DNA of 58,830 bases from Oscillospiraceae bacterium (lineage in GTDB: Bacteria > Bacillota > Clostridia > Oscillospirales > Oscillospiraceae). The stretch spans positions 1-58,830 of the forward strand of contig WQXY01000014.1 in NCBI GenBank assembly GCA_009781515.1, read 5' to 3'. Shown here piece after piece: positions 42,885-51,836 of this stretch (position 1 is the stretch's first letter; each line of letters opens with the position of its first letter). The notes below the pieces were generated by a model that saw nothing but the letters and a program-made list of their open reading frames with translations, had not been told where the DNA came from and ran no database searches. Position numbers and translations under genes: made by a program.

Positions 42885-43763
42885 ATGAAAAAGTTTTTAT
42901 TTCTCTCAATATTGCTCTTGCTGTCTTGCTTGATTATGCCATTCGCTCTCGCAAGTGATGACGACTACAGAGTTGACCGTTTTACCGATAAGGTTGGTCT
43001 TCTTTCTTCACGGCAGGAGGCAGAGCTGATAGAGCTGTTTAACGGCATCAGTTTGCGTCAGCAGTTTGATGTTGTTGCTGCTGTCGTATATTCGCTCGAC
43101 GGAAAAAATCCGCGCCTTTATGCCGCTGATTATTTCGAGCAGCAGGGTTTCGGCACGCTCGATAATACGGGTGGAATTATCTTACTGATTGCTATGGAAG
43201 AGCGTGATTTTGCCTTTGTTACAACCGGGCATGGGCTGTCTGTCTTCACTGATACGGTTCAAGAGTATCTTGAAAATCTCTTTCTTCCTTATTTGAGAGT
43301 TGATGATTATTTTGCGGCATTTACAGCATTTGCAGAGGGCAGCGAATACTTCTTGGAAGAATATTCCTCCGGTGGCAGCTTACCCGCAGACAACCTGCCG
43401 ATACCTCCCGGAATGGACGCCCCGCCATTTTACCCGACAAATCCTGACAGTTCGCTGACTGCCGAGGAGCGCCGAAATCTTCATATTGGCGCTGCAGTTG
43501 TCAGCTTGGTGCTTGCGTTTGCGATACCGGGCATTGTTGTTGCCGTTTGGACAAGGCAGCTCAAATCTGTCCGTCCGAAAGACACGGCATGTGACTATAT
43601 TCGCCGCGGCAGTATGTCTCTTAACGTGCAGCGTGATATCTTCTTATACCGCAATGTCCGCAGAACGGCAAAATCGCAAAACAGCAGCAGTGGCGGCGGT
43701 AGCAGCGGCGGCTTCAAAAGCTCCTCAGGCGGAAGTTTCTCAGGACGAAGCGGAAAATTTTAA
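42885..43763 (+). CDS. TPM-domain membrane protein (YgcG/YdjH-like)
   Basis: The 292-residue protein has a signal peptide (FLFLSILLLLSCLIMPFALA), a TPM domain at about residues 25-170 (VDRFTDKVGLLSSRQEAELI, GGIILLIAMEERDFAFVTTG), a membrane helix near 206-227 (IGAAVVSLVLAFAIPGIVVA) and a Ser/Gly-rich tail (SGGGSSGGFKSSSGGSFSGR) that is the mark of YgcG-type proteins. I start at ATG 42885; a longer frame runs back inside the previous gene but would hide the signal peptide. XpaC follows nine bases later. In Bacillus the similar ydjGHI genes sit with a PspA-type stress protein, which is missing here. Confidence 0.85.
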   Translation: MKKFLFLSILLLLSCLIMPFALASDDDYRVDRFTDKVGLLSSRQEAELIELFNGISLRQQFDVVAAVVYSLDGKNPRLYAADYFEQQGFGTLDNTGGIILLIAMEERDFAFVTTGHGLSVFTDTVQEYLENLFLPYLRVDDYFAAFTAFAEGSEYFLEEYSSGGSLPADNLPIPPGMDAPPFYPTNPDSSLTAEERRNLHIGAAVVSLVLAFAIPGIVVAVWTRQLKSVRPKDTACDYIRRGSMSLNVQRDIFLYRNVRRTAKSQNSSSGGGSSGGFKSSSGGSFSGRSGKF

Positions 43764-43772
43764 GGATTACAA

Positions 43773-44612
43773 ATGAAAGACAAAAAGGCAAATATGATAA
43801 CGGCTATCGGCGTGCTCCAAATCATCGGGGGCGTGCTGCTGATTTTACTATTTGGCGCTATTCATTTGTTTAGCAGAATTCTTGCTCTTATAGCGAGCAA
43901 CCCTGAACCCGGGTCGCCTATACTACTGATAATCAGCACAATTGCCGGTTTGCTTGTTATTTGGAGAGGTTATTTGAACTACAAGCTCGCAAGCCGTTTT
44001 CGCAGAATAAAACGTGCAATGGGTGAGAGTATCTCGATAAAGCTGAGCGACCTTGAGGGAAAGCTTTTCTGGAAACGGCGCAAGCTCTTAAAGGCATTAC
44101 AAAAGCAACTTTCAAGCGGCTTATGGGAGGACGCTTATATTGACAAAGCGAACGATGTTTTTGTGCTTGGCTACAATCCATCTGTCGTAGCGTCCGACAC
44201 AGGCGATGCAACGCTTGACGAACTGCTCGGCACGGCAAACGGTTTTATCCGCGATATGACGATTGCGGGTCATTCCATTGAAGACAAAGAATTAAAAGCA
44301 CAGGTGGAAACCCTGACCGAAATTGCGGGGCAAATTTACTCATATATAAAGTTGAACCCCGAAAAGGCGGGGCATGTCCGCAGATTGTCGAATTATTTTC
44401 TGCCAACCACCGCCGCGCTTTTGATAAAGTATACTCAAATGCAAAGCCAGAGCGTAAAAACAGACAGCATGAACGAAGCCATGCAAAAAATCGCAGAGGT
44501 CATTCCTACTCTTGTTGATGTTTTTAAGAAGCAGCTTGATGCGATTTACAGCGAAAAAGCAATGGACGTTGATGTCGAAATCGAAGTGTTGCAAAATATG
44601 GTTGGCATGTAG
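43773..44612 (+). CDS. xpaC: XpaC-family membrane protein
   Basis: The 279-residue protein matches the XpaC family (5-bromo-4-chloroindolyl phosphate hydrolysis protein, a name from an old phenotype; no enzyme activity is implied). Two membrane helices lie near the N-terminus (IGVLQIIGGVLLILLFGAIH; PILLIISTIAGLLVI). The remainder is a long helical domain with LEEQ-like features: FIRDMTIAGHSIEDKELKAQ, QIYSYIKLNPEKAGHVRRLS and NYFLPTTAALLIKYTQMQSQ. These lines are hallmarks of XpaC. Partner TelA genes, often adjacent, are not in the window. It closes the SPFH/zinc-ribbon/TPM operon. Confidence 0.85.
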   Translation: MKDKKANMITAIGVLQIIGGVLLILLFGAIHLFSRILALIASNPEPGSPILLIISTIAGLLVIWRGYLNYKLASRFRRIKRAMGESISIKLSDLEGKLFWKRRKLLKALQKQLSSGLWEDAYIDKANDVFVLGYNPSVVASDTGDATLDELLGTANGFIRDMTIAGHSIEDKELKAQVETLTEIAGQIYSYIKLNPEKAGHVRRLSNYFLPTTAALLIKYTQMQSQSVKTDSMNEAMQKIAEVIPTLVDVFKKQLDAIYSEKAMDVDVEIEVLQNMVGM

Positions 44613-44631
44613 ATATTGATGTATATTATAC

Positions 44632-44806
44632 TAACAATAAATAATATCCTGCTAATCAGGGCTAAAGTTTATAAATGTCTGTAAACTCATTTCATTAGAG
44701 CAACCAAACTCACTTCGTTCAGACAAGGTTGCTCTTTTTCATTACATTTCGTTAACAGACATTGGATAAACCTTAGCAAAGAGATTATCAGGATACCATT
44801 TATTGT
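44632..44806. mobile_element. MITE-like imperfect palindrome, about 175 bp
   Basis: The two halves are imperfect inverted copies about 75-85 bases long: CTAACAATAAATAATATCCT on the left answers ATTTATTGTTATA on the right, AAATGTCTGTAAAC answers GTTAACAGACATT, and GAGCAACC answers GGTTGCTC. It has no gene. The flanks are TA-rich. This is the form expected of a miniature inverted-repeat element, though I found no second copy in the window. Confidence 0.7.
44698..44739 (+). terminator. Terminator at the tip of the MITE-like element
   Basis: GAGCAACC (44698-44705) pairs with GGTTGCTC (44727-44734), followed by TTTTTC. It could end the xpaC operon message. Confidence 0.65.
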
Positions 44807-44877
44807 TATATTATGATAATATTATGTGGAACTATTTTTGTTTTCTTCCGTCTAATACTTAAAGGTGGGTGATTATA

Positions 44878-45588
44878 ATGAAAAAAATTCTTGTATGTGC
44901 TCTTTTAGTAGTGGCATTAATCTCTGTAAATGCACAACCTGCACAGGCGTGCTGGATGGCTCCCTTGGAGTTCGAACTTTTCTCCAAGGACGGCAGCCGT
45001 GTTTTTGTGTTTGAACCTCGCAGCGACGACCCAAATACTGCAACTGCAGGCGTTTACGATTACATTGACGGAAAGCTGCAGTTGATTTATGAGGTCAAAG
45101 GTTTAGCATCTTTTACGTACGCAAGCTGCTTTTTCTTCACTGACGACATGATGCACTTTATTAATGTATTCCCCCAAGAAGGAGCCGATGCTTTTGAAGC
45201 TTTCTCAAGCGGTATCAGAACACGCGTGGTTGAAAGAAGCGAGTTTATTGATAATCATGCAAGCATTGAGGGCGAGTCGAGTATCGGTCCGAATTACACT
45301 GTAAATTGGAAAATCGAGGGCTATTCTTCCGCGGAACATGCCTTTGTAATTAGCACAACGGAAGACAAAACCCTGTTGTTTGACCCTGTGACAGCAGAGT
45401 TTGTGCCGATAGGCTATGTTCCCGCTTCACTTTCCAATGCAAAACCCGCTCCGGTTCAATACACCGGAACGCAACTTGTTGATGTATCACAGCCAAGCTT
45501 TCCGCTTGTTCCTGTTTTACTGATTGGCGGGTCGTTGGCTGTTTTGGTAGGTATTGGACTGGTGGTATATTTTAAGAGAAGAGGGTGA
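44878..45588 (+). CDS. Exported membrane-anchored protein, unknown function
   Basis: I do not recognise this 236-residue protein. It has a signal peptide (KKILVCALLVVALISVNAQP, cleavage probably after AQA), an outside domain of about 170 residues with beta-type spacing and conserved-looking CWMAPLEFELFSKDGSRVFV at its front, and a C-terminal anchor (FPLVPVLLIGGSLAVLVGIG) closed by KRRG. No LPXTG motif is seen; the anchor is a plain membrane helix. ATG 44878 follows AAAGGTGG. It stands alone, between the MITE-like element and a strong hairpin at 45728. Confidence 0.7.
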   Translation: MKKILVCALLVVALISVNAQPAQACWMAPLEFELFSKDGSRVFVFEPRSDDPNTATAGVYDYIDGKLQLIYEVKGLASFTYASCFFFTDDMMHFINVFPQEGADAFEAFSSGIRTRVVERSEFIDNHASIEGESSIGPNYTVNWKIEGYSSAEHAFVISTTEDKTLLFDPVTAEFVPIGYVPASLSNAKPAPVQYTGTQLVDVSQPSFPLVPVLLIGGSLAVLVGIGLVVYFKRRG

Positions 45589-45727
45589 ACGCTGCGCTTA
45601 AAAGACCCTAATATGAATGTTTCTGCATGTTTGTTTGCTTACCTATCTTGCTCCCCGTTGTTAAGGTGCAGATCATCCATAAAAATGCCCCCTTACAAAA
45701 TAATTTACTCCAAATAGTACAATCAAC

Positions 45728-45771
45728 ATTATAGCTATTAGTATTTATGCAACAATACTAATAGCTATAAT
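45728..45771. terminator. Bidirectional 18-bp hairpin between convergent genes
   Basis: ATTATAGCTATTAGTATT (45728-45745) and its exact complement (45754-45771) around an eight-base loop. It separates the exported-protein gene from the convergent ABC permease gene. No long U-tract on either side, so termination is probable but not certain. Confidence 0.65.
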
Positions 45772-45785
45772 TCAATTACTTCTTA

Positions 45786-46832
45786 CTAAAGCTTTCGTAC
45801 TGCTACAAAAAATACTAAACCGGAAATAATACTATAAATAATTAATGTAATAAATAAAATGTAGTGAGTTGATTGATGTGCCAGTATGTCTATAGTGCTC
45901 ATAACAGATAGCGGAGAGTACAAAAATAACCAAGGCGCAAAGTTTTGAGATGCAAAAGGCAAAAGAAATACAGATAACACTGCCCCTACCGCTGCAATCA
46001 GGTTTTTTATCAACAGGGATAACGAATAAATTAATACGCACAAAACTAAAGAAAAAACCAATCTCATCATTGAGAGAACAATATAATATCCGATAATAGA
46101 TAAACTTAATGCTTGATATTGAAAAATCTCAATTGATTGTATTGAAAAACCATGTCCCGGCAAAATATACATCTTTTCAAAAAACACAAACATTGTAAAT
46201 GAAAATAAAAGCTGTACAGTAACGCAAAACACCAAGACTGCCGATATCCGTATTAATACCAATTTTGTCATCCCTTTTTGTGCCACCTTGATGATCCTCC
46301 ACATATCAGATGTGTAATCACCTGTTACATATGGCACAATTACAAAACCAAACAGAGTTAAAAGTAATACCGATGGGTATTGAGTAAAAAGCTCATTCCA
46401 ATATGAATCATATATAAGCATAGGTTGTGTTGAATCACAGTCTTCCGAATGATTCAACACTCTTAAGTATTGTTCATAAAAGCGATTAAACCCTGCAACG
46501 TTTCTGTCAGCATAAAAATATGCTCGTAAGTAATCTTCATATTCCTCAAGGCTCAGCTTTCCTTGTTCGAAAAACAGTTCATTTTCTTGTCTGGCTGCAA
46601 GTGTTGTGTCAATAATAAACCTTTCGTATTCAATTTCATGTTTCTTGGCATCTGTTAATGCACCTTGCCATTTTTCGCAGTAATTTTTGTACTCGGTTTC
46701 ACCATACTTTTGACGGATATTATTATCAACTTGAAACCAACTTAAAAGCAGGGATAGTGTTAGAAGAATGAATATGGCAGCCAACATTTTTTTATTTAGT
46801 AAAACACGCTTTAGCTCTGCAAAAAAAAGCAT
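45786..46832 (-). CDS. ABC-2-type transporter permease, second subunit
   Basis: The 348-residue membrane protein has a first helix near residues 17-32 (MLAAIFILLTLSLLLSWF), an outside loop of about 120 residues, and five further helices from about residue 155 on, the layout of ABC-2 permeases that export antibiotics or peptides. Its loop keeps no recognisable enzyme motif. It lies 18 bases after the first permease gene and is the last gene of the island operon that begins at 51598. Codon choice is AT-rich (many ATA, AAT), unlike the flanking housekeeping genes. Confidence 0.78.
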   Translation of the reverse strand: MLFFAELKRVLLNKKMLAAIFILLTLSLLLSWFQVDNNIRQKYGETEYKNYCEKWQGALTDAKKHEIEYERFIIDTTLAARQENELFFEQGKLSLEEYEDYLRAYFYADRNVAGFNRFYEQYLRVLNHSEDCDSTQPMLIYDSYWNELFTQYPSVLLLTLFGFVIVPYVTGDYTSDMWRIIKVAQKGMTKLVLIRISAVLVFCVTVQLLFSFTMFVFFEKMYILPGHGFSIQSIEIFQYQALSLSIIGYYIVLSMMRLVFSLVLCVLIYSLSLLIKNLIAAVGAVLSVFLLPFASQNFAPWLFLYSPLSVMSTIDILAHQSTHYILFITLIIYSIISGLVFFVAVRKL

Positions 46833-46849
46833 TTATGACCTCATCTCTG

Positions 46850-48091
46850 CTATCTAAGCATACGTAACGTGAAGTTTTTCGTATATAAACCGAATGTTAA
46901 CGATCCAAAAAATAAGCAGGTAATAACCGTTGTGACAATAATAATCCAATATGTGAATATCGGATAATTAGCAAAATTTATAACAGCGAATTGGTTGAAG
47001 TACACATTGGGGTGAACTAAGAATGAAAACACCCACTTTTGCATAGCTTCACCCGTATTACGTAACTCAAGTGGTATCTCACCAACAATGTACAGTGGTG
47101 CTGTAAAATAATATGATATTCCATATGAACTTCCTAAAACTACTGCTCCACTAATCAGTGTCGGTACAGATTTGGAAAAAAACTTCGAAAGAAAACAAAT
47201 CAATAAACCACATGCAACCGAGTATAAAGTAAAAAATGCATATTTAATAAGCACAAACTGACCAATACTAAAATTAAATGGAGATGTAGAGAACGCTTCT
47301 ATATTTCTAACAGGTAAACTAAAATTGACCATATAGTAACTTATACTGAAGCATAAATAATTAACTGTTTCAAAGTAACTTGCTGTTATTATTGAAATAA
47401 TACACGCGGAAAATAACTTTGCCAAAGCTGTTTTGTCTCGTCCGCTTTTAGAAGAAAAAACGATACTAAAAGCTCCTGATTCATATTCCCCTGCAAATAC
47501 AGGTGTTAATAAAACTAAAAGGAAGATTAACAAAAGTATTGTATGGTTATTTTCGTTGAAATAAAATTTCCACCCGTTATCAGCCTGAGTTAACACTAAC
47601 TCTTCTGCATTTTGATACATTTCAACAATTTTCTCATTCTCTCTTATGTTAAACAAACTACCATTTTCTCTATGCAACCTTTCTATATTTCTTTGTGCTT
47701 GCTCAATAATAATCTTTCGGTTTTTCGATTCATTGACTATATATTCTGCATGTGCTTTAACACTGCTCATAAGAATCCAATCGGCAAATGGATTGATTGT
47801 AAAGTGCCCTGTATCACCAAGCGGAATTTCAGTTACATCAATAGTATACAGAGAACCTTCTTGTATTAGCTGGTAGTCAAACAAAATGTTTTCGAATTTT
47901 TCCTGTGTAAGCGGTCCACTAATGTCTGCTAAATACTTTTTCGTATCTTGACGTATCGGGCATGTTCTAATTGCTTTCCATTGCGTATATCCGATAAAAT
48001 AGCACCAAAATACTGTTAATGCTAATAATATTATCCATAAGTGTTTTTTACACAATAGCTTCCATAGCTCTACCCTAATCAATCTAATCAT
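46850..48091 (-). CDS. ABC-2-type transporter permease, first subunit
   Basis: The 413-residue protein begins VELWKLLCKKHLWIILLALT, the cytoplasmic start and first helix typical of ABC-2 permeases, then has an outside loop (residues about 40-185) and five more helices beginning with ILLLIFLLVLLTPVFAGEYE. The motif EYESGAFSIVFSSKSGRDK, just after the second helix, is the usual coupling region for the ATPase. Its start overlaps the ATPase stop by eight bases. With the next permease it would form the channel of an exporter. Confidence 0.8.
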   Translation of the reverse strand: MIRLIRVELWKLLCKKHLWIILLALTVFWCYFIGYTQWKAIRTCPIRQDTKKYLADISGPLTQEKFENILFDYQLIQEGSLYTIDVTEIPLGDTGHFTINPFADWILMSSVKAHAEYIVNESKNRKIIIEQAQRNIERLHRENGSLFNIRENEKIVEMYQNAEELVLTQADNGWKFYFNENNHTILLLIFLLVLLTPVFAGEYESGAFSIVFSSKSGRDKTALAKLFSACIISIITASYFETVNYLCFSISYYMVNFSLPVRNIEAFSTSPFNFSIGQFVLIKYAFFTLYSVACGLLICFLSKFFSKSVPTLISGAVVLGSSYGISYYFTAPLYIVGEIPLELRNTGEAMQKWVFSFLVHPNVYFNQFAVINFANYPIFTYWIIIVTTVITCLFFGSLTFGLYTKNFTLRMLR

Positions 48092-48983
48092 GTAAGTCTA
48101 CCTTATTTGAAATGTTTAGCTCGTCAAAATAAAATAAATATGCATCTTCCAAGCAAGGCTTTACAGACACCATTTTTTCTGCATTTGGAGCGCTATCGCT
48201 AACAATACGAAGCTCTGCCATGTTTCCGTCTCCAATGACATTTACCACCTTATACTTTATTGAATACTCGTCTACTTCATTTTTTGGCACGGTAATCTTA
48301 AACACCTTGTCGTTAATGCTACTTAGTATTTCATCCAAAGTGCCAAACTCTATTAAATTGCCCTTTTTTAGCAGCATTACTTTTCCTGCAATGTACTCAA
48401 TATCTGATACAATATGTGTCGCTATCAGCGTTATTCTATCGAATGACATTTTTGACAGGATGTTACGCAGACGAATTCGTTCTTTCGGGTCAAGCCCCGC
48501 GGTTGGTTCATCAAGAATTAAAATTTTAGGGTCGTTCAATATAGCTTGTGCAATCCCGACACGCTGTTTCATACCCCCTGATAGCTTACCTATTTTTTTC
48601 TTTTCTACATCTGTTAGATTAAGGATATCCACTACCTCATCAACACGTTTCTTAATATCCGCTTTTGAGCCTATTTCCTTCAACATTCCCATATACTCTA
48701 AAAAATAACGTGTTGAAAAATCCTTATAATACGAACTGACCTGTGGAGCAAAACCAAGCAAATTGCGATATTCTTTTCCCATCTTTTTTGTGGATACACC
48801 ATTATATAGAATATCACCGGAAGTTGGCTTCAATGTATCGCAAACAATATTTGCAAGTGTTGATTTTCCTGCACCATTTGGTCCTAACAAACCATATATT
48901 CCCGATTCTAAAGTTGCAGAAAACACAGATAACGCTGTGAAGCTTCCATATTTTTTTGTAACTTTATTTATTTCGAGGTGCAT
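48084..48983 (-). CDS. ABC transporter ATPase (antibiotic/peptide export type)
   Basis: This 299-residue ATPase has Walker A LGPNGAGKSTLANIV, Q-loop FAPQVSSYYKDFS, signature LSGGMKQRVGIAQAI, Walker B ILILDEPTAGLDPKERIRL and H-loop ATHIVSDIE. It belongs to the CcmA/NatA/BcrA branch used for export or self-immunity. The C-terminal 80 residues are an accessory domain. I start at ATG 48983, behind GGGGGGA; the longer frame would begin in the previous lipoprotein gene. Both permeases follow in the same operon and two lipoproteins precede it. Confidence 0.92.
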   Translation of the reverse strand: MHLEINKVTKKYGSFTALSVFSATLESGIYGLLGPNGAGKSTLANIVCDTLKPTSGDILYNGVSTKKMGKEYRNLLGFAPQVSSYYKDFSTRYFLEYMGMLKEIGSKADIKKRVDEVVDILNLTDVEKKKIGKLSGGMKQRVGIAQAILNDPKILILDEPTAGLDPKERIRLRNILSKMSFDRITLIATHIVSDIEYIAGKVMLLKKGNLIEFGTLDEILSSINDKVFKITVPKNEVDEYSIKYKVVNVIGDGNMAELRIVSDSAPNAEKMVSVKPCLEDAYLFYFDELNISNKVDLHD

Positions 48984-48993
48984 ATTGTCCCCC

Positions 48994-50025
48994 CTAACGC
49001 ACTTCAATATATGCCATAGTATATGCCATAACAGGCATATACGCACTTCCTGTATCTGTAAACATGCTACTTATAGCGCTATCGTTAAAACATACAGCAT
49101 ACAGCGTATTTCCTCCACTTACTAACACCTGTTTGTCAATTTCAAAACTATAAGCGTTTCTTTTTTCTTGATTAAATTTTACAAATGCTTTGCCGTTAAA
49201 GACTCTCACGGGGATGTTATTCGCAAAGACTAATGCATGATTCAAGCCAGAGTCCGGTTGACCTTGTGCTCTAAGATATAAATCGCTATTATACTTTAAC
49301 TGCGGACTAATCGAAAATGGTATTGTTTCATTAATTCTATTCCCAAACGATAACCCCCATGATGGCAAGAGCTGACCTTCCTCTATATTCTTGCCGTCCT
49401 CTATATAATCAGCTCTTATTCCTCCTGTGTACACATTATCGTTGTAAATATTTTTTTGCACGACTTCCTCTGATGCAATCATTCGGAAAGGAACACCAAC
49501 AACACTGCTGACGTCCCACATAGGACTGTTTACATTTTTCATCACTTCCAAATGGTTGGTATCAATAAATGCACAAGTTAATAACACAACGGATGGTATG
49601 TCATATGACAGGATTTGAGGATTAATTCTAAATGGTAGAATAATAACTTCATTTCCTTTTAGTGTAGTGGTGTAAAACTCTACAAAATCATGATTTTCTA
49701 CTGCTATGGGCACAAAATCACCATTATTGTAAATAAAAAATGTGCACTCCACTTCGACATCATTTGTGTTCCTAATGCGGATATTATATGTAACAGGTTC
49801 TACATTATGCACAAGGGTAGTGTCGTAGTTGATTGGTATGTTCAAATTATCCAGCAGCATTAAGTCACCTTGAGATATACCTCCAAACATAACTGCATCT
49901 TGATTTCCTTTCGACTCGGATACCCAATCATAATCCGGAGTCTCCTGCGGGTTTCTATTAAAACACCCGCAGAGAAAAAGAGTTAGAAGCAAAATCAATA
50001 ATAAAGCAAACAATTTTTTAGTCAC
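48994..50025 (-). CDS. Lipoprotein of the island operon, unknown function
   Basis: The 343-residue product has a clear lipoprotein signal (ALLLILLLTLFLCGCFNRNP, lipid on the cysteine of LCGC). The rest has the look of two or more beta-sandwich domains (VEPVTYNIRIRNTNDVEVEC, ISPQLKYNSDLYLRAQGQPD, VLVSGGNTLYAVCFNDS), with no motif I know. It lies 13 bases downstream of the other lipoprotein gene and 10 bases upstream of the ATPase start. As a surface-bound partner of an exporter it could give self-protection or bind the exported protein; this is inference from gene order only. Confidence 0.75.
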   Translation of the reverse strand: MTKKLFALLLILLLTLFLCGCFNRNPQETPDYDWVSESKGNQDAVMFGGISQGDLMLLDNLNIPINYDTTLVHNVEPVTYNIRIRNTNDVEVECTFFIYNNGDFVPIAVENHDFVEFYTTTLKGNEVIILPFRINPQILSYDIPSVVLLTCAFIDTNHLEVMKNVNSPMWDVSSVVGVPFRMIASEEVVQKNIYNDNVYTGGIRADYIEDGKNIEEGQLLPSWGLSFGNRINETIPFSISPQLKYNSDLYLRAQGQPDSGLNHALVFANNIPVRVFNGKAFVKFNQEKRNAYSFEIDKQVLVSGGNTLYAVCFNDSAISSMFTDTGSAYMPVMAYTMAYIEVR

Positions 50026-50037
50026 TCAAACTCTCCC

Positions 50038-51084
50038 TTATTGCAGCATATTAGGTAAAGGCAGTAATTGCAAATCGTTTCCGTCAAAGTTGCATGAATA
50101 AAATGCAATTTCATCTTCATTTGGAGACAAGAAAACAAGTTTATTGCTTAACGGAAGGATATGAATATATTCTACTTCCATATCCAGTATTTCGCGAGGA
50201 TTTTCCCCTAATAAGGACATTGCGTGTAGTGTACGGGGAAAACTTGTAGGTGTGTAATAAATAGTATCATTGAATATATTAAACGAAGATACATTATTAT
50301 TCACTAAAGCAATTCCACTACCATCCATGTTCATTCTAAACAATCCTCTATTCATATCATTGTCATCTACAGCACGCATAAAAAATATACTACCAGCAGA
50401 CTGCTGTGGTTTGATAATATTACTTGCAATAAGCGAAACATTTCCGGTTTCTATATCTATTTGTATTAACTCATTTAGCAAGTTAGAATGATAAATAGTA
50501 TTGTTTGTAAAAAACATATTTAATGCAGTTTGAATTTTTTCTTCTTCATGTAAATCTATAAGAAAACGCTCAACAATCTCTTTTGTGGTTACATCAACAA
50601 TCGCGTATTCACTTACTCCATTTTTTTGCGAAAACACATATAACTTCCCGTTAATTATCTTTGGTACGTGGATGTGTTCTGTCGCTTGGTATAGAATTTC
50701 ATAATCACTTTCTTTTACTTCCACAATGAAATTGATTTCCCTATTTGATTCAATGTTGAGACGACCAAAAATTCTTTCTCCATCAGCCTGAAGCTGCATA
50801 ATCCTATCTGATGATATGCAACTGCCGTTATGTATACAAGTTGGAACAGTACACAAGAGTTCTGCATTACCAGTTTCTTTGTTAATTCTATATGGTCTGG
50901 GATAACATAAATAAATATGACTTGGTGTTTCAACAACGAACCCACCGTTATTTAAGTTCCCTTGAATAAATTCATCGTATGCCGTAACAAAAAAGTCACC
51001 ATCTGTATTATAACTGGCATGTTTGCAAGCCATAAGCAGACATATTGACACTGGTAAGATAAATATCAATAAAAGCTTTCTCAT
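50038..51084 (-). CDS. Lipoprotein with propeller-like repeats
   Basis: The 348-residue lipoprotein (signal LLLIFILPVSICLLMACKHA, lipid on the Cys of LMAC) has repeated blocks of the kind IYYTPTSFPRTLHAMSLLG, VRRMNxDGSG-like FRMNMDGSGIALVNNNVSS and FYSCNFDGNDLQLLPLPN, which suggest a beta-propeller related to DUF5050/TolB-like sensors. A second clue is GFVVETPSHIYLCYPRPYRI near the start. It is the second gene after the secreted protein at 51188-51598 (104 bases apart), in the same direction. Function unknown. Confidence 0.75.
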   Translation of the reverse strand: MRKLLLIFILPVSICLLMACKHASYNTDGDFFVTAYDEFIQGNLNNGGFVVETPSHIYLCYPRPYRINKETGNAELLCTVPTCIHNGSCISSDRIMQLQADGERIFGRLNIESNREINFIVEVKESDYEILYQATEHIHVPKIINGKLYVFSQKNGVSEYAIVDVTTKEIVERFLIDLHEEEKIQTALNMFFTNNTIYHSNLLNELIQIDIETGNVSLIASNIIKPQQSAGSIFFMRAVDDNDMNRGLFRMNMDGSGIALVNNNVSSFNIFNDTIYYTPTSFPRTLHAMSLLGENPREILDMEVEYIHILPLSNKLVFLSPNEDEIAFYSCNFDGNDLQLLPLPNMLQ

Positions 51085-51187
51085 TCATTTCTCCCTATTG
51101 TGATGTGATATTACTATGCAGTAATGTATAAATGCAAAAACTGTTTCTTGAACTGCCGGCATGTTTTCTTAAACAACCAAATAATAA

Positions 51188-51598
51188 TTATGGAAATACT
51201 AATATGTCTGAATCACGTGTGTAGGATAGATTTATACCATATTGGGCTCTAAACGCTCTAACTGTTGAAGAATTTTGCCAAGCACCCCATGATGTATCAA
51301 CGTTTGCAACATCTCTAACCATGCGAGTTCCTGAAGGTCCTGTCACGCTCGCATCAAAGTGATGTGCTAAGCTTCTTACATTTTGTGTTCCAATAAATGT
51401 ATGTCCGTCAAATGTTCTTATACCATAATAGCCTATTCTAGATCCTGAATTTGTTTCTGCACGTGCATAAAGATTAAACCCTCGGTTATTTAGCGCTATG
51501 TTTCTCACGGACCATGAGCTTGCTATTGCAGATAATCCAATAGTGAGTATTACAGCAATAGTGAGTGCTATAGATACAATTATTTTTACTTTCTTCAT
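51188..51598 (-). CDS. Small secreted protein next to the agr locus
   Basis: The 136-residue product has a signal peptide (VKIIVSIALTIAVILTIGLS, cleavage near AIASS) and a mature part of about 108 residues with no cysteine. It starts WSVRNIALNNRGFNLYARAE and is rich in Ser, Arg, Asn and aromatic residues. I recognise no family; the size and sheet-like pattern would suit a bacteriocin or a secreted toxin-like protein. I start at ATG 51598, behind AAAGGAT; the ORF extends 33 bases upstream without a ribosome site. It heads the operon with two lipoproteins and an ABC exporter and is divergent from agrD, whose start is 238 bases away. Confidence 0.7.
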   Translation of the reverse strand: MKKVKIIVSIALTIAVILTIGLSAIASSWSVRNIALNNRGFNLYARAETNSGSRIGYYGIRTFDGHTFIGTQNVRSLAHHFDASVTGPSGTRMVRDVANVDTSWGAWQNSSTVRAFRAQYGINLSYTRDSDILVFP

Positions 51599-51695
51599 GT
51601 AATATCCTTTCTTAATTAGCCGACAGTTCAACTTTTCAAGAGCTATAATAACTCTTTAATATATAGTATAATAAAATAAATTCTTTGTACTTTCT

Positions 51696-51773
51696 TTGAC
51701 GCAATTGGTGGCAACTATGACACGAGTGGCACGTCTTTGCCGCTCACGTCATATTTTAACCCTTTTGCGTCAA
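51696..51773. promoter_or_regulatory. Long palindrome in the space upstream of agrD
   Basis: The outer arms TTGACGCAA (51696-51704) and TTGCGTCAA (51765-51773) are exact complements. Inside, ATGACACGAGTGGC pairs imperfectly with GCCGCTCACGTCAT. It may be an operator or an RNA hairpin in the agrD leader. A TATAAT lies at 51667-51672 without a good -35, as would suit an activator-dependent promoter, and ACAGTT at 51625 resembles an AgrA half-site. All of this is suggestive only. Confidence 0.5.
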
Positions 51774-51836
51774 TTTTCACCTTTTCTTATTTCTATTTAC
51801 TATATTAAATGTACAAAACGAAAGGAGGAACATGCA

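Noticed and set aside
45786..51598. Lactococcin 972-type bacteriocin locus
   Set aside because: The secreted protein is longer and lacks the family pattern, and the typical large membrane immunity protein is absent.
51625..51633. Full AgrA binding site (two direct repeats)
   Set aside because: Only one half-site-like ACAGTT was found; the expected second repeat about 12 bases away is not there.
51696..51836. Longer AgrD starting at TTG 51696
   Set aside because: AAAGGAGG fits the ATG at 51837 exactly, and the longer N-terminus would come from the palindrome.
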